Below, one piece after another: positions 10,157 through 17,428 of a stretch of 64,000 bases of DNA. The stretch's first letter is position 1. Each line of letters opens with the position of its first letter. The position numbers were made by a program, and so were the translations under genes. The stretch comes from Ralstonia wenshanensis (GTDB taxonomy: Bacteria; Pseudomonadota; Gammaproteobacteria; Burkholderiales; Burkholderiaceae). The stretch is taken from contig NZ_CP076413.1 in the NCBI RefSeq assembly GCF_021173085.1, forward strand, positions 1,240,001 to 1,304,000. The letters are read 5' to 3'. A model generated the notes under the pieces. The model had not been told where the DNA came from. It did no database searches and worked only from the letters and a program-made list of their open reading frames with translations.

Positions 10157-11191
10157 GTGACCGCTGAACGCCCCACGCCGAACCCCCGCCGCTTGTCGGT
10201 CGCGCCCATGATGGATTGGACGGACCGCCATTGCCGGTTCTTCCATCGCCAGATCTCGCGCCACACGTGGCTCTACACGGAAATGGTGACCACCGGCGCG
10301 CTACTCCACGGCGACGTCCCGCGCCACCTCGATTTCGACGAGGTCGAGCATCCCGTGGCGCTCCAGCTGGGGGGCAGCGAACCTGATGATCTGGCACAGG
10401 CCGCGCGCCTCGGCCAGCAATGGGGCTACAAAGAGATCAACCTCAATTGCGGCTGCCCGTCTGAGCGCGTGCAACGTGGAGCATTCGGCGCATGTCTCAT
10501 GGCCGAGCCCAAGCTGGTGGCGCAGGGCGTCAAGGCGATGCGCGATGCGGTGTCGATTCCGGTCACTGTCAAGCACCGCATCGGCATCGACGCCATCGAG
10601 ACCTACGATTTCGTGCGGGATTTCGTCGGCACCATAGCCGAGGCGGGTTGCGAGACCTTCATCGTCCACGCGCGCAACGCCATCCTGAAAGGCCTGAGCC
10701 CCAAGGAAAACCGCGAGATTCCGCCGCTGCGGTATGAAGTCGTCTACCAGCTCAAGCGCGATTTTCCGCATCTGGAAATCCTCCTCAACGGAGGGGTGCA
10801 GACGCTGGAGCAGGTCGACTCGCATCTCGCGCATGTGGATGGCGTCATGATCGGCCGCGAGGCGTATCACCATCCGCACCTGATGGCTGCGTTCGATGCG
10901 CGGTACTACTGCGCAGCTACGGAGGCCCCCACGCGCGCCGCGGTGGAAGAGGCGATGATCGGCTACGTCGGCCGCTGGGTGGAGCGCGGAGGCTACGCGG
11001 GGGCGGCGGTGCGGCACATGCTCGGACTGTATCGCGGTGTGGCGGGTGCCCGCGGCTGGCGGCGCGTGCTGTCGGATTCCAAGGCGCTGGGTCGCGTCAA
11101 GACGCTGGCCGACGCCCACGCGCTCTTCGACGAGGCGCGGGCGTACCTGCGGCGCGGCGAAGAATCAGGCGAGGAGGCGGTCGCCGTATAA
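10157..11191 (+). CDS. dusA: tRNA-dihydrouridine(20/20a) synthase DusA
   Basis: Flavoprotein that reduces uridine in the tRNA D-loop, 344 residues, starting with GTG. The N-terminal SVAPMMDWTDRHCRFFHR, the catalytic region LNCGCPSERVQRGAFGACLM with the active-site cysteine, and KHRIGID are the DusA hallmarks. DusA genes are often phage integration targets, but this copy is intact and the integrase lies beyond the tRNA that follows. Confidence 0.96.
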   Translation: MTAERPTPNPRRLSVAPMMDWTDRHCRFFHRQISRHTWLYTEMVTTGALLHGDVPRHLDFDEVEHPVALQLGGSEPDDLAQAARLGQQWGYKEINLNCGCPSERVQRGAFGACLMAEPKLVAQGVKAMRDAVSIPVTVKHRIGIDAIETYDFVRDFVGTIAEAGCETFIVHARNAILKGLSPKENREIPPLRYEVVYQLKRDFPHLEILLNGGVQTLEQVDSHLAHVDGVMIGREAYHHPHLMAAFDARYYCAATEAPTRAAVEEAMIGYVGRWVERGGYAGAAVRHMLGLYRGVAGARGWRRVLSDSKALGRVKTLADAHALFDEARAYLRRGEESGEEAVAV

Positions 11192-11228
11192 ATTGCGCGA
11201 CCCCCTAGGCACGCTGAAAGAATGTTTG

Positions 11229-11234
11229 TATAAT
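11229..11234 (+). promoter_or_regulatory. Possible -10 box of the tRNA-His promoter
   Basis: A perfect TATAAT lies 44 bp upstream of the mature tRNA 5' end in an AT-rich stretch. No good -35 hexamer is seen at the right spacing, so this is only a candidate. Confidence 0.4.
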
Positions 11235-11278
11235 TTCGTTTTTCGCCGAGCAGTTGTCAGTTTTGCTGTTCGCACGAT

Positions 11279-11355
11279 GGTGGCTGTAGCTCAGTTGGTA
11301 GAGTCCCAGATTGTGATTCTGGTTGTCGTGGGTTCGAATCCCATCAGTCACCCCA
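11279..11355 (+). tRNA. tRNA-His (GTG anticodon)
   Basis: A full cloverleaf can be drawn. The acceptor GTGGCTG (11280-11286) pairs with CAGTCAC (11345-11351). The anticodon loop is ATTGTGATT, with anticodon GTG. The T-loop is TTCGAAT. The encoded CCA is at 11353-11355. The extra G at 11279 opposite C73 is the G-1 typical of tRNA-His. The integrase gene starts its 3' end about 107 bp beyond, so the 3' half is the probable attB core. Confidence 0.97.
11328..11355 (+). other. Probable prophage left attachment region (attL) at the tRNA-His 3' end
   Basis: The tyrosine integrase reads toward this tRNA and sits just beyond it, the standard arrangement for tRNA-3'-end integration. The presumed core is the T-arm/acceptor segment. 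No second copy was found in the window, so the site is inferred from context only. Confidence 0.4.
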
Positions 11356-11462
11356 AAGAATTCCCTTACAAAACAGCGACTTACTAGAGTCGCTGTTTTC
11401 GTTTCTGTATATCCATCCAGTGAAAAATTCCCACCATATTCCCACGGTGGGAAAACTCGACC

Positions 11463-12524
11463 TCAAAGCGCCTTCCGCTTGACCACCTTGTTGCGGTCGT
11501 AGACGCGCGCTGTGATGGCCGGGTTCGCATGCAGATCTGGCAGGGTGCCGCGCTCGGCCTTGTGCGTGGTTGCGTAGAAGGCGCGCAGGTCATGAAAAGT
11601 AAAGCGCTCTTCGATGACTTTCTCCTCGAGCGCCTGGGCCATCAGCTTGCTCCACATCGCCTTAAACCCTGCTGACGTGTAGTGGTTGCCGAACCGGTTC
11701 GGGAACAGGTAGAGACACTCCCGTTCCTGGCGCGCATGGATGGCGTCAATTCGGTCCAGCAGGTCAGCCAAGCGGGGGGTGATTGCTACCTCCTCAATGA
11801 CCTCTCCACGCTTTGTGCCGCGTTGCTTCGCACGCTTGGTGCGAATGACGCCGGCTGTGCGGTCCACTTGGGGGCGCACGATGTCCAAGAACTCGGCCTT
11901 TCGGCTGCCCGCCAGGGCCGCGTATTCCGCTGTTAGTGCAATGATCTGCCGCTGCGGCGTCTGCCCCATCAACCACTGAACAAATGTCGTGATGGTCTCG
12001 ACGGCAACGGCATGCGTGCGTGGCTGCTCCGGATTGCGGCGCACCTGGCGGCAAGGGTTGGTTTCCGCTTCGCCGCGTTCGATGGCCAGGTTGATGAGGT
12101 TAGAGAGCAGGGCAGCCTCCCGGTTGGCTCGAACCGGAGCAGCCTGGCGCTCGATGCGCAGGTATCGCGCGATGTCTGACGCGCGGATGTCGCTGGCTCG
12201 GACGTCGCCGAAGGTCGCGAGCAAGGGCTTGCTGCAGGTCTTATAGTCGGCACGCGTGCCTTCGGCGAGCCTTTTCCAGTCCGGTGTGTCTTGATACTGG
12301 TTCCAGAGGCGCTCGATGGTTCCGACGCCTTCGCCTTGGCCGAGGATGTCGAGCACGCGTTGGATCGCCTTGAGCCGATCGGTGCCGAGGTTGATGGGCT
12401 TTCCGCCCACAGGGTGGTAGCGGTAGGTAACGAGCCCATCTTTGCGCGGACGGGCTTCCATGCGATCAAGCAGGCCACGGCCGGCCTTAACGGTGCGCGG
12501 TCGACTCACGCTGCTACGCTCCAT
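11463..12524 (-). CDS. int: Prophage tyrosine integrase
   Basis: Site-specific recombinase of 353 residues. The N-terminal arm and core-binding (SAM-like) part covers roughly 1-170, then the catalytic domain: ALAGSRKAEFLDI with the first catalytic Arg, HDLRAFYATT (the HxxR box), and the C-terminal ITARVYDRNKV carrying the nucleophile Tyr. It is the last gene of the leftward block and overlaps the DUF4224 gene by 19 bp, suggesting translational coupling. Its promoter is probably the operator-controlled one at 14238-14265. Confidence 0.95.
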   Translation of the reverse strand: MERSSVSRPRTVKAGRGLLDRMEARPRKDGLVTYRYHPVGGKPINLGTDRLKAIQRVLDILGQGEGVGTIERLWNQYQDTPDWKRLAEGTRADYKTCSKPLLATFGDVRASDIRASDIARYLRIERQAAPVRANREAALLSNLINLAIERGEAETNPCRQVRRNPEQPRTHAVAVETITTFVQWLMGQTPQRQIIALTAEYAALAGSRKAEFLDIVRPQVDRTAGVIRTKRAKQRGTKRGEVIEEVAITPRLADLLDRIDAIHARQERECLYLFPNRFGNHYTSAGFKAMWSKLMAQALEEKVIEERFTFHDLRAFYATTHKAERGTLPDLHANPAITARVYDRNKVVKRKAL

Positions 12525-12715
12525 CGCGGGCCGGGGCGCCGTCGTTCATTGTCCCCGCGGCCCCGATTGACCTGTTCCCAGGTAATCATTGGGCGCCCAT
12601 CAACGCGCATAGGGGGATCAAAGCCCAATTGTTTAGCGATCCACCGCCGCTGCGCGGCACCCTGGACCAGACCGCCGGTCAGTGTCTTGAGATCTTCATT
12701 GGTGAGGATCGGCAT
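12506..12715 (-). CDS. DUF4224-family small protein next to integrase
   Basis: 69-residue protein starting MPILTNEDLKTLTGG with a good Shine-Dalgarno (GGGAGA). The pattern LTGG...Q..WL/IAKQLGFDP...DGRP.ITWEQV is typical of the DUF4224 family, which sits beside phage integrases. The short HTH-like layout and the overlap with int suggest an excisionase or integrase accessory role, but this is inference from position. The upstream in-frame extension is not supported. Confidence 0.75.
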   Translation of the reverse strand: MPILTNEDLKTLTGGLVQGAAQRRWIAKQLGFDPPMRVDGRPMITWEQVNRGRGDNERRRPGPRWSVAA

Positions 12716-12863
12716 TCTTTTCTCCCATCCGCTGTGCTGCCACGCCTTCGCAGAGCGTGTTCCTATCGCCAATTGTCCGAAGGACCGCAACTGCAATTCG
12801 TCAAATCCTGTTGCGCCCGCGCTCTAGAGGGCTTGCGCCACCTACGATGGCGCGATGTATCGA

Positions 12864-13388
12864 TCAAAGCTCTATCGTGAGTCGCTGCGCTGGTGGGCAA
12901 CGGCTATCGTCATCGTCTGCGTTGGCGTCATGGGCGCTTGTGGGATGTATCTCTAGGGCAGCCATGGGAAGTCGCGTGCGCGATGGCGCCTGCAGCTCTT
13001 GGCCGTTGAGAACCCCAACCAACGTGCGGCCGGCTCGATCTCGAAACTTCTTTGTGCAGTTGCTGGCCATCAGCAACATAAGCTGCCGTCCGTCTGCGCC
13101 ACGGATCTCGCCGTCGCGGTATTTGAACGCCGGCGGCTTGGGCTTCGTTTGTTTGGCGACCATTTTGTCGACCTCAACAGAATGGTCGGTAACAACCGCC
13201 TCGACGTTCGGAGTAGGACTGCGTGCAAGAGCAGATGCAACTTGCAGCAGTGCCGTCCGATACCGCCCCATCGTTTGGAACGTGGCGGCGAAGCCGTCAT
13301 CGGCGATCAGTGCGCGCAGCTTTGAGAGGTCCGTTGTCCCGGCCGGGGGATTGAGCGTGCTTTCCTTTGGGCTTTCCGTGGCCGACAT
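12864..13388 (-). CDS. Hypothetical phage protein
   Basis: 174 residues from MSATESPKES. No family recognised. The N-terminal half is Ala/Thr rich and helical (DLSKLRALIADDGFAATFQT). The middle has a KYRDGEIRGADGRQLM stretch, and the C-terminus is acidic (DANADDDD). Its ATG overlaps the stop of the preceding gene (TGATG at 13386-13390), so the two are coupled. It belongs to the leftward integrase block. Confidence 0.65.
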   Translation of the reverse strand: MSATESPKESTLNPPAGTTDLSKLRALIADDGFAATFQTMGRYRTALLQVASALARSPTPNVEAVVTDHSVEVDKMVAKQTKPKPPAFKYRDGEIRGADGRQLMLLMASNCTKKFRDRAGRTLVGVLNGQELQAPSRTRLPMAALEIHPTSAHDANADDDDSRCPPAQRLTIEL

Positions 13389-13669
13389 CACAACGCCCCC
13401 CGTTTCGGCCGAACAGCGCCGTTGATCTTCTGCATACCCATCCGGCGCCCACCACGGCGCGCGGCCTGCATGACTTCCTGACACGAGCGGTGCGTTTTGA
13501 CGGCGCCGTCGAGATCCCGCGCGCAGGGGATGCTGATGCTCTCCCACACGACAACGCCGTCGACGCGCAGGGTGTAGCTGCAATGCAGCGAGCCGGGCAC
13601 GGGGCGGCGTTGCACGTCGTGCTTGCCGATGCGGAGGGTGGCGGGGGTACGGTTCACTATGCGATGCAT
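13388..13669 (-). CDS. Hypothetical small phage protein
   Basis: 93 residues, starting 7 bp after a GGAG ribosome-binding site. The central part (SLHCSYTLRVDGVVVWESI) suggests a beta-rich fold, and the C-terminal 30 residues are strongly basic (RRGGRRMGMQK), consistent with nucleic-acid binding. No family recognised. It is coupled to the 174-residue gene downstream. Confidence 0.6.
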   Translation of the reverse strand: MHRIVNRTPATLRIGKHDVQRRPVPGSLHCSYTLRVDGVVVWESISIPCARDLDGAVKTHRSCQEVMQAARRGGRRMGMQKINGAVRPKRGAL

Positions 13670-13691
13670 GGTTGGTCTCCGTTGCGGCTGG

Positions 13692-13901
13692 TCAGTCGTC
13701 GAAGTCGCCTGCAGCCAGTTTCTTGAGGTCGACCCACACGCGGCGGGTCGTGCGAATGCGCGGATGGGTGCGGGCGTGCGCGGATGCCTCGATGGCGGTG
13801 CGGACGGGGCCCGCGGCCAGGGCCTGCGCGTCGGTGCAGATGAGGCGCAGCTTGTTGCGCTCGGCGAGCACGGCCGCGTCTGCGATGGGGCGTGGAGGCA
13901 T
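13692..13901 (-). CDS. Hypothetical small phage protein
   Basis: 69 residues, beginning MPPRPIADAAVLAERN. It starts one base after the stop of the small membrane protein upstream (TGACATG), which supports it as part of the operon. It is rich in Arg and Ala and ends in DLKKLAAGDFDD. No family recognised. Confidence 0.55.
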   Translation of the reverse strand: MPPRPIADAAVLAERNKLRLICTDAQALAAGPVRTAIEASAHARTHPRIRTTRRVWVDLKKLAAGDFDD

Positions 13902-13902
13902 G

Positions 13903-14040
13903 TCAGCCCCCGAGCACCATTGCGGCTTCGGGCGCGATAGCGCCGGCGAGGCCGAACGCGAAGAGCACTACGGCAAGGCCGAGGGCAGGGTGGTGGCTGA
14001 AGTAGCCGGACGCGAGGCGGTGGAGGGCGGAACGGCGCAT
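13903..14040 (-). CDS. Small single-pass membrane protein (45 aa)
   Basis: Starts MRRSALHRLASGYF after an AGGAGG ribosome-binding site. It holds one hydrophobic helix (about residues 20-40, with LGLAVVLFAFGLAGA) after a basic N-terminus. It is packed between two other small genes with near-zero gaps. Function unknown; small phage membrane proteins in this position can be superinfection or lysogeny factors. Confidence 0.55.
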   Translation of the reverse strand: MRRSALHRLASGYFSHHPALGLAVVLFAFGLAGAIAPEAAMVLGG

Positions 14041-14050
14041 CGTGTCCTCC

Positions 14051-14191
14051 TCATGCCTGGCGCTGGGCGACGGGCGTGGGCTCTGTCTCGGACGTTTCGT
14101 CGAGATGGAGGGCGTATGCGTGGAAGGCTAGGACCACGCCGAGGGCGGAGAGGTAGGCGAGGAGGTTGGTGAATCGCGAAAGGATAGGCAT
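14051..14191 (-). CDS. Small single-pass membrane protein (46 aa), first gene of the integrase block
   Basis: Starts MPILSRFTNLLAYLSALG after a GGAG box. One transmembrane helix lies at about 10-27, then an acidic and Pro/Gln-rich tail. Its TGA lies just before the ribosome-binding site of the next membrane gene. It is the first gene after the operator-bearing promoter, so it is the first product of the leftward transcript. Confidence 0.55.
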   Translation of the reverse strand: MPILSRFTNLLAYLSALGVVLAFHAYALHLDETSETEPTPVAQRQA

Positions 14192-14222
14192 TCAAGCTCC
14201 AAACTGTTAGTGGAGTTGAGAT

Positions 14223-14234
14223 TACCTATGGGTA
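14223..14234. promoter_or_regulatory. Phage operator copy O1 (left)
   Basis: TACCTATGGGTA, a 5-2-5 palindrome with one mismatch, matches the perfect version TACCCGTGGGTA in the repressor/Cro intergenic region. It lies where the leftward transcript would begin. Confidence 0.6.
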
Positions 14235-14237
14235 TTT

Positions 14238-14265
14238 AATATAACAATACCTATGGGGTTCGCAA
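14238..14265 (-). promoter_or_regulatory. Leftward promoter of the integrase block
   Basis: On the minus strand TTGCGA (14260-14265) is followed after 16 bp by TATATT (14238-14243), a plausible sigma-70 promoter for the gene starting at 14191. One operator copy fills the spacer and a second lies just downstream of the -10, so repressor binding should block it. Confidence 0.6.
14248..14259. promoter_or_regulatory. Phage operator copy O2 (left)
   Basis: TACCTATGGGGT, 25 bp from O1 (about 2.4 helical turns), lies in the spacer of the leftward promoter. It is a weaker match to the palindrome. Confidence 0.55.
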
Positions 14266-14334
14266 TTTGTAAAGATGTGTCGCCTAGGGCCCCAGGGCGA
14301 AATGCATTTAGGCGCTGGTCAACATGGTGGCCTG

Positions 14335-14739
14335 CTAGCCGTCAAACCACGACTTGACCCAATCTGCGCAGCGTCGCAGGAGAGAGCGCTTTGGCTTGCG
14401 CCTCATATCCTGTTCAAGATGGCGGAGCAACTGGGCTTGCATGACCTTGTCGACCCTTTCCCTGGACCAGTGCTGCGCCCATTCCACTTCGCCCCTACGG
14501 ATGAAGAAATGGGACAAGCAGGGCGCATCTGACACCAATATGGACGGATCGACAGTTGGAAGGCCGTCCTCTATAACCAGCCGATGCTGATCGAGCAGGT
14601 TGAGCATGACGCGGTGACCACATCCGCATGCACAGGCCAGGGCAGCCATTTCAAACCGAGCGCTATAGTAGAACTCGAAAGGGCCTACCTTTGCGGGAAG
14701 AGTTTCACTCTCGATGACGTGGTAGACGGAAGCGCTCAT
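14335..14739 (-). CDS. DUF6527-family protein of a ubiquitin-like conjugation cassette
   Basis: 134 residues. The family hallmarks are C36-x-C38-G-C40-G-H42 (ACACGCGHRV), the VDPS turn (64-66) and the APCLSHFFIRRGEVEW block (C74, S76, H77). The conserved Cys/His set suggests metal binding or a catalytic centre; DUF6527 proteins travel with bacterial E1/Ubl operons and are suspected Ubl-processing or ligase-like factors (family knowledge, function not proven here). The C-terminal 35 residues are basic and helical. The start overlaps the E1 stop by 4 bp, so the genes are translationally coupled. Confidence 0.8.
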   Translation of the reverse strand: MSASVYHVIESETLPAKVGPFEFYYSARFEMAALACACGCGHRVMLNLLDQHRLVIEDGLPTVDPSILVSDAPCLSHFFIRRGEVEWAQHWSRERVDKVMQAQLLRHLEQDMRRKPKRSLLRRCADWVKSWFDG

Positions 14740-15923
14740 GTCGCCGGGTCGATCCCTATTCCTGCAACGTCAAACACGACTGCATGTGCATCGGTCAGAC
14801 GGTCAAAAAACCCCATGTGTTGCTTGAACCGAATGACGGCGATCGCTGCATTGAGTGCGTTTAGTTCGGCTATCTGAGGCTGATTCCGGTATTCCTCGTC
14901 ATGCGCGTTCTGAGCCGGCAAATACTGGGTGCCATCAAGTCTCGGAAAGTCACCACACTGGCCGCCGGCTGTGCGAACGAAACCATACAACCCCTTCTCT
15001 CCCTTGTTCAACCCCATGCCGACGTCGACAAAGGGCACTGAAGCGGCATGACAGCTCTGCGCGATCATCTGGCGCGAGGGGCCATCATCCACACAAACGA
15101 ATACGAAGGCGAAACCGGCCAGGGCCGCGCTGTTGCTGTCGTCAATGCGCTCAGCATGCGGTCTGATGCCGCCATGGAAGGCGCTGTATCTTTCACCAAG
15201 TGCGTCAACTTTAGCGATCCCTAGGTGCTTTTGACCATAGACGCCAGGGAGGCGAAACAGCGTATGCACGTGGACGATATCGTCGTCGAAGAGGTGAATT
15301 TCCTCCAGATGAGTTTTGGCAAGGAAGTCCAGGACATAAGCGCCCGTTCCGCCGCAGCCGACAATGGCGACCTTACGATTGCGGAGTTTATGCGACAGTT
15401 CGACAATGCCCTCTCGGGCGGACAGCGTATCTGGAAATTTGAGTGGGCTCTGTGCTGCCTCTTTGTGCTTCGTCAGAGCACGCCGGGGAGTGGCATCAGG
15501 GTACTTGTAGACCGCCGGCGAGGAAATCAGCGAAAGATACTGATTGATCTTCTGCTCAATTGATTCGTAGGGTGTCAGCCCGGCCGGCTTGCTCGAGAGC
15601 ATTCTGTTGCCAACAATGTGCTCTGAGACAGTGCGGACCTCTTCGGCCGTACCGGCGCCGATCTTCTGTCCATCAATGTTGCAGGGTATTTCGCCCGCAT
15701 AGTAGACCTTATGGTCCGATGGCCGGTCGATCAAGTATTGCTCGCGAAGATCCAATGGCGAGATCAGGTCAAGATACTTTAGTTCGCCCGAGGCGTTGAG
15801 ATACGGTACGCCGAAGATGACGAGATGGCCATTAACAAAGTCAATGTCGTAGCCCTGTTTTATTAGCTCGTCAATGAACGGGTTACGACTCGCCAGTTCC
15901 CGTAATTCTAAAGTCCATGCCAT
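14736..15923 (-). CDS. ThiF/E1-like ubiquitin-like-protein activating enzyme with N-terminal extra domain
   Basis: 395 residues. The C-terminal half is an E1/ThiF adenylation domain: ATP loop VGCGGTGAY (188-196), LFDDDIVHVHTL (211-222), KVDALGERY, CVDDGPSR (277-284) and CGD (323-325), where C323 is a candidate thioester cysteine. Residues 1-160 are a separate domain with ISPLDLREQYLIDRPSDHKV and GEIPCNIDGQ, resembling the E2-like or DUF6791-type domain fused to bacterial E1s. It overlaps the Ubl gene by 41 bp upstream and DUF6527 by 4 bp downstream. It should adenylate the Ubl C-terminus and pass it on. A ThiF sulfur-carrier role is unlikely, as there is no thiamine or moco context. Confidence 0.85.
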   Translation of the reverse strand: MAWTLELRELASRNPFIDELIKQGYDIDFVNGHLVIFGVPYLNASGELKYLDLISPLDLREQYLIDRPSDHKVYYAGEIPCNIDGQKIGAGTAEEVRTVSEHIVGNRMLSSKPAGLTPYESIEQKINQYLSLISSPAVYKYPDATPRRALTKHKEAAQSPLKFPDTLSAREGIVELSHKLRNRKVAIVGCGGTGAYVLDFLAKTHLEEIHLFDDDIVHVHTLFRLPGVYGQKHLGIAKVDALGERYSAFHGGIRPHAERIDDSNSAALAGFAFVFVCVDDGPSRQMIAQSCHAASVPFVDVGMGLNKGEKGLYGFVRTAGGQCGDFPRLDGTQYLPAQNAHDEEYRNQPQIAELNALNAAIAVIRFKQHMGFFDRLTDAHAVVFDVAGIGIDPAT

Positions 15924-16122
15924 CTTTCACCATCACCTCGCCGCCTGGGGCTAAGGTGCCAGTCAAGTTGTCGGAATTGCCTTTGTAGTACTTAACGATA
16001 TAGTTGGCCCCCGTGGCGCCGGGGAACGCAATACTAATCAGTGTCGCATACGAAATCTTTTCGTGCGGCACCTGATGGGGTACCGTGTTAACAAAAATCG
16101 TGACCGTCTTGTGATCCGACAT
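15883..16122 (-). CDS. Single-domain ubiquitin-like protein (multiubiquitin family)
   Basis: 79 residues from MSDHKTVTIFVN, after a strong GGGAGGAACTT ribosome-binding site. The pattern VNTVPHQV, ISYATLISIAFPGA, YIVKYYKG, GTLAPGGEVMVKDGM and FRITGT matches one beta-grasp repeat of the bacterial multiubiquitin family, which often occurs as tandem repeats; here there is just one. The C-terminus is TGES, not Gly-Gly, so processing or a non-canonical linkage is implied. It overlaps the E1 gene. An upstream in-frame extension of 28 codons lacks a ribosome site and is rejected. Confidence 0.85.
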   Translation of the reverse strand: MSDHKTVTIFVNTVPHQVPHEKISYATLISIAFPGATGANYIVKYYKGNSDNLTGTLAPGGEVMVKDGMDFRITGTGES

Positions 16123-16292
16123 AAGTTCCTCCCACGGCCCGGCGTAGTATGTGGTCTGGCTCAGAAAACGACATTTTCCGCGAACTACCTGCGGACACTG
16201 TATCACGAAGGTCCGAGCTGATTCGGTGCGGAGTTGTTTTAATCATTTTGGATTAGGATCATCCTTTTTGCTGATGATGCCAAGAAGAAGAA

Positions 16293-17264
16293 TTATAGGT
16301 GTCGCAACGGTATGCCGGAGATCGTTACCCTTTGTCTGGCTTCAGAGGCGCTGAATCCGGCTTGCTCCATAAGCTCTCTGAAAGCTCGAGCTGCAATTTC
16401 TGGAAATGCACACGGGCCGATGATTACTCCCTTCACTATCTCGCTAAACTTCCGGTTAGATTTCCCGTCTACCTCTTTTCCGATCGGAATTTTAACTACG
16501 TGCTGCGGCGTTCCACGGACTATCTCGATGTCCGTTTTCAGGCGATCGCTAACACTCAGAAATTTTGTTATAAAGACCCTCCATTCTCTTTCTTCCTTGA
16601 AGCCTGGGTGCTTAACGCAGAGAATTGCAAGCAGTAGCATCGTTTTTAGATGTCTCTCAAGATAGGGGCCGGGGATTGAGCTGATGAAGTTCTGGTCTTG
16701 GCGAATGCGTTCCGCCACCAGCAGCACCGAATTCTTAAAATTTTGCTCGTCCATGTATTCGACGGGGCTGGAATATGCTCCAACCCCATCATCCCTCCCG
16801 CTGACGATAGCCGTCGCATCGATGATTAGAGCAACGCCGTCCTTGCCGCCGTAAGCTCGCCACATGGACAATCGCCCGAGCTCCCTCTCTTGTGGTAGGT
16901 GCTCCGACAGACAGGTAATAAATGTGTCGCGTCGGATTCCTGGAATCAAAGATTTAAAATTACTAAAAACATTACTCCACAATTTCGGAAAGTACCCATC
17001 CAGTGCGGATTCTAATTGTTGTCCTTCTTCTCCGCCTAGAATTTCAAGAAGAAAATTGACTCCATACTCGATTTCCATGTAGTCGTTCATGGTCGCTGCG
17101 TTACGCATCCATACAGTCTTATTTCTGAGGATACTTACAGCTACATCGGCAGTGGTGTAATAGGCAAACTCTTTGCCAGCCTGTTGGGCATCAATGATTT
17201 TTGGTTGCCCAATTGGATGAAAAATGTGAAGTGCCCGATCTAAATCGTATTCAGTCCTATTCAT
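16293..17264 (-). CDS. DUF2971-family protein upstream of the ubiquitin-like cassette
   Basis: 323 residues, after an AGGAGG ribosome-binding site. The N-terminal FAYYTTADVAVSILRNKTVW followed by MNDYMEIEYG, and the central LSMWRAYGGKDGVALIID, are typical of DUF2971, a family common in defence islands with unknown biochemistry. Base composition is clearly lower in GC than the phage genes around it, a sign of separate acquisition. It precedes the Ubl gene by 170 bp on the same strand, so it may be part of the same system (effector or target) or a neighbouring independent cargo gene. Confidence 0.78.
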   Translation of the reverse strand: MNRTEYDLDRALHIFHPIGQPKIIDAQQAGKEFAYYTTADVAVSILRNKTVWMRNAATMNDYMEIEYGVNFLLEILGGEEGQQLESALDGYFPKLWSNVFSNFKSLIPGIRRDTFITCLSEHLPQERELGRLSMWRAYGGKDGVALIIDATAIVSGRDDGVGAYSSPVEYMDEQNFKNSVLLVAERIRQDQNFISSIPGPYLERHLKTMLLLAILCVKHPGFKEEREWRVFITKFLSVSDRLKTDIEIVRGTPQHVVKIPIGKEVDGKSNRKFSEIVKGVIIGPCAFPEIAARAFRELMEQAGFSASEARQRVTISGIPLRHL

Positions 17265-17428
17265 CGCTCCTCCTTTTTTTATTACATAGTATGCTGCCGT
17301 GGCGGTTGCGTTGCTTGATCGCAGGAAACGTCGATATGCCCCGGCAACGGCATAGATACATTGTCGTTCATGTTGTGTGCCACCAGCCCGTGTCTAGTGC
17401 GCTGGTTTGCCCGTGCCGGACCGAGTGG

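Noticed and set aside
16123-16206. N-terminal extension of the ubiquitin-like gene
   Set aside because: The longer frame has no ribosome site and no family resemblance; the start at 16122 follows a strong GGGAGGA site.
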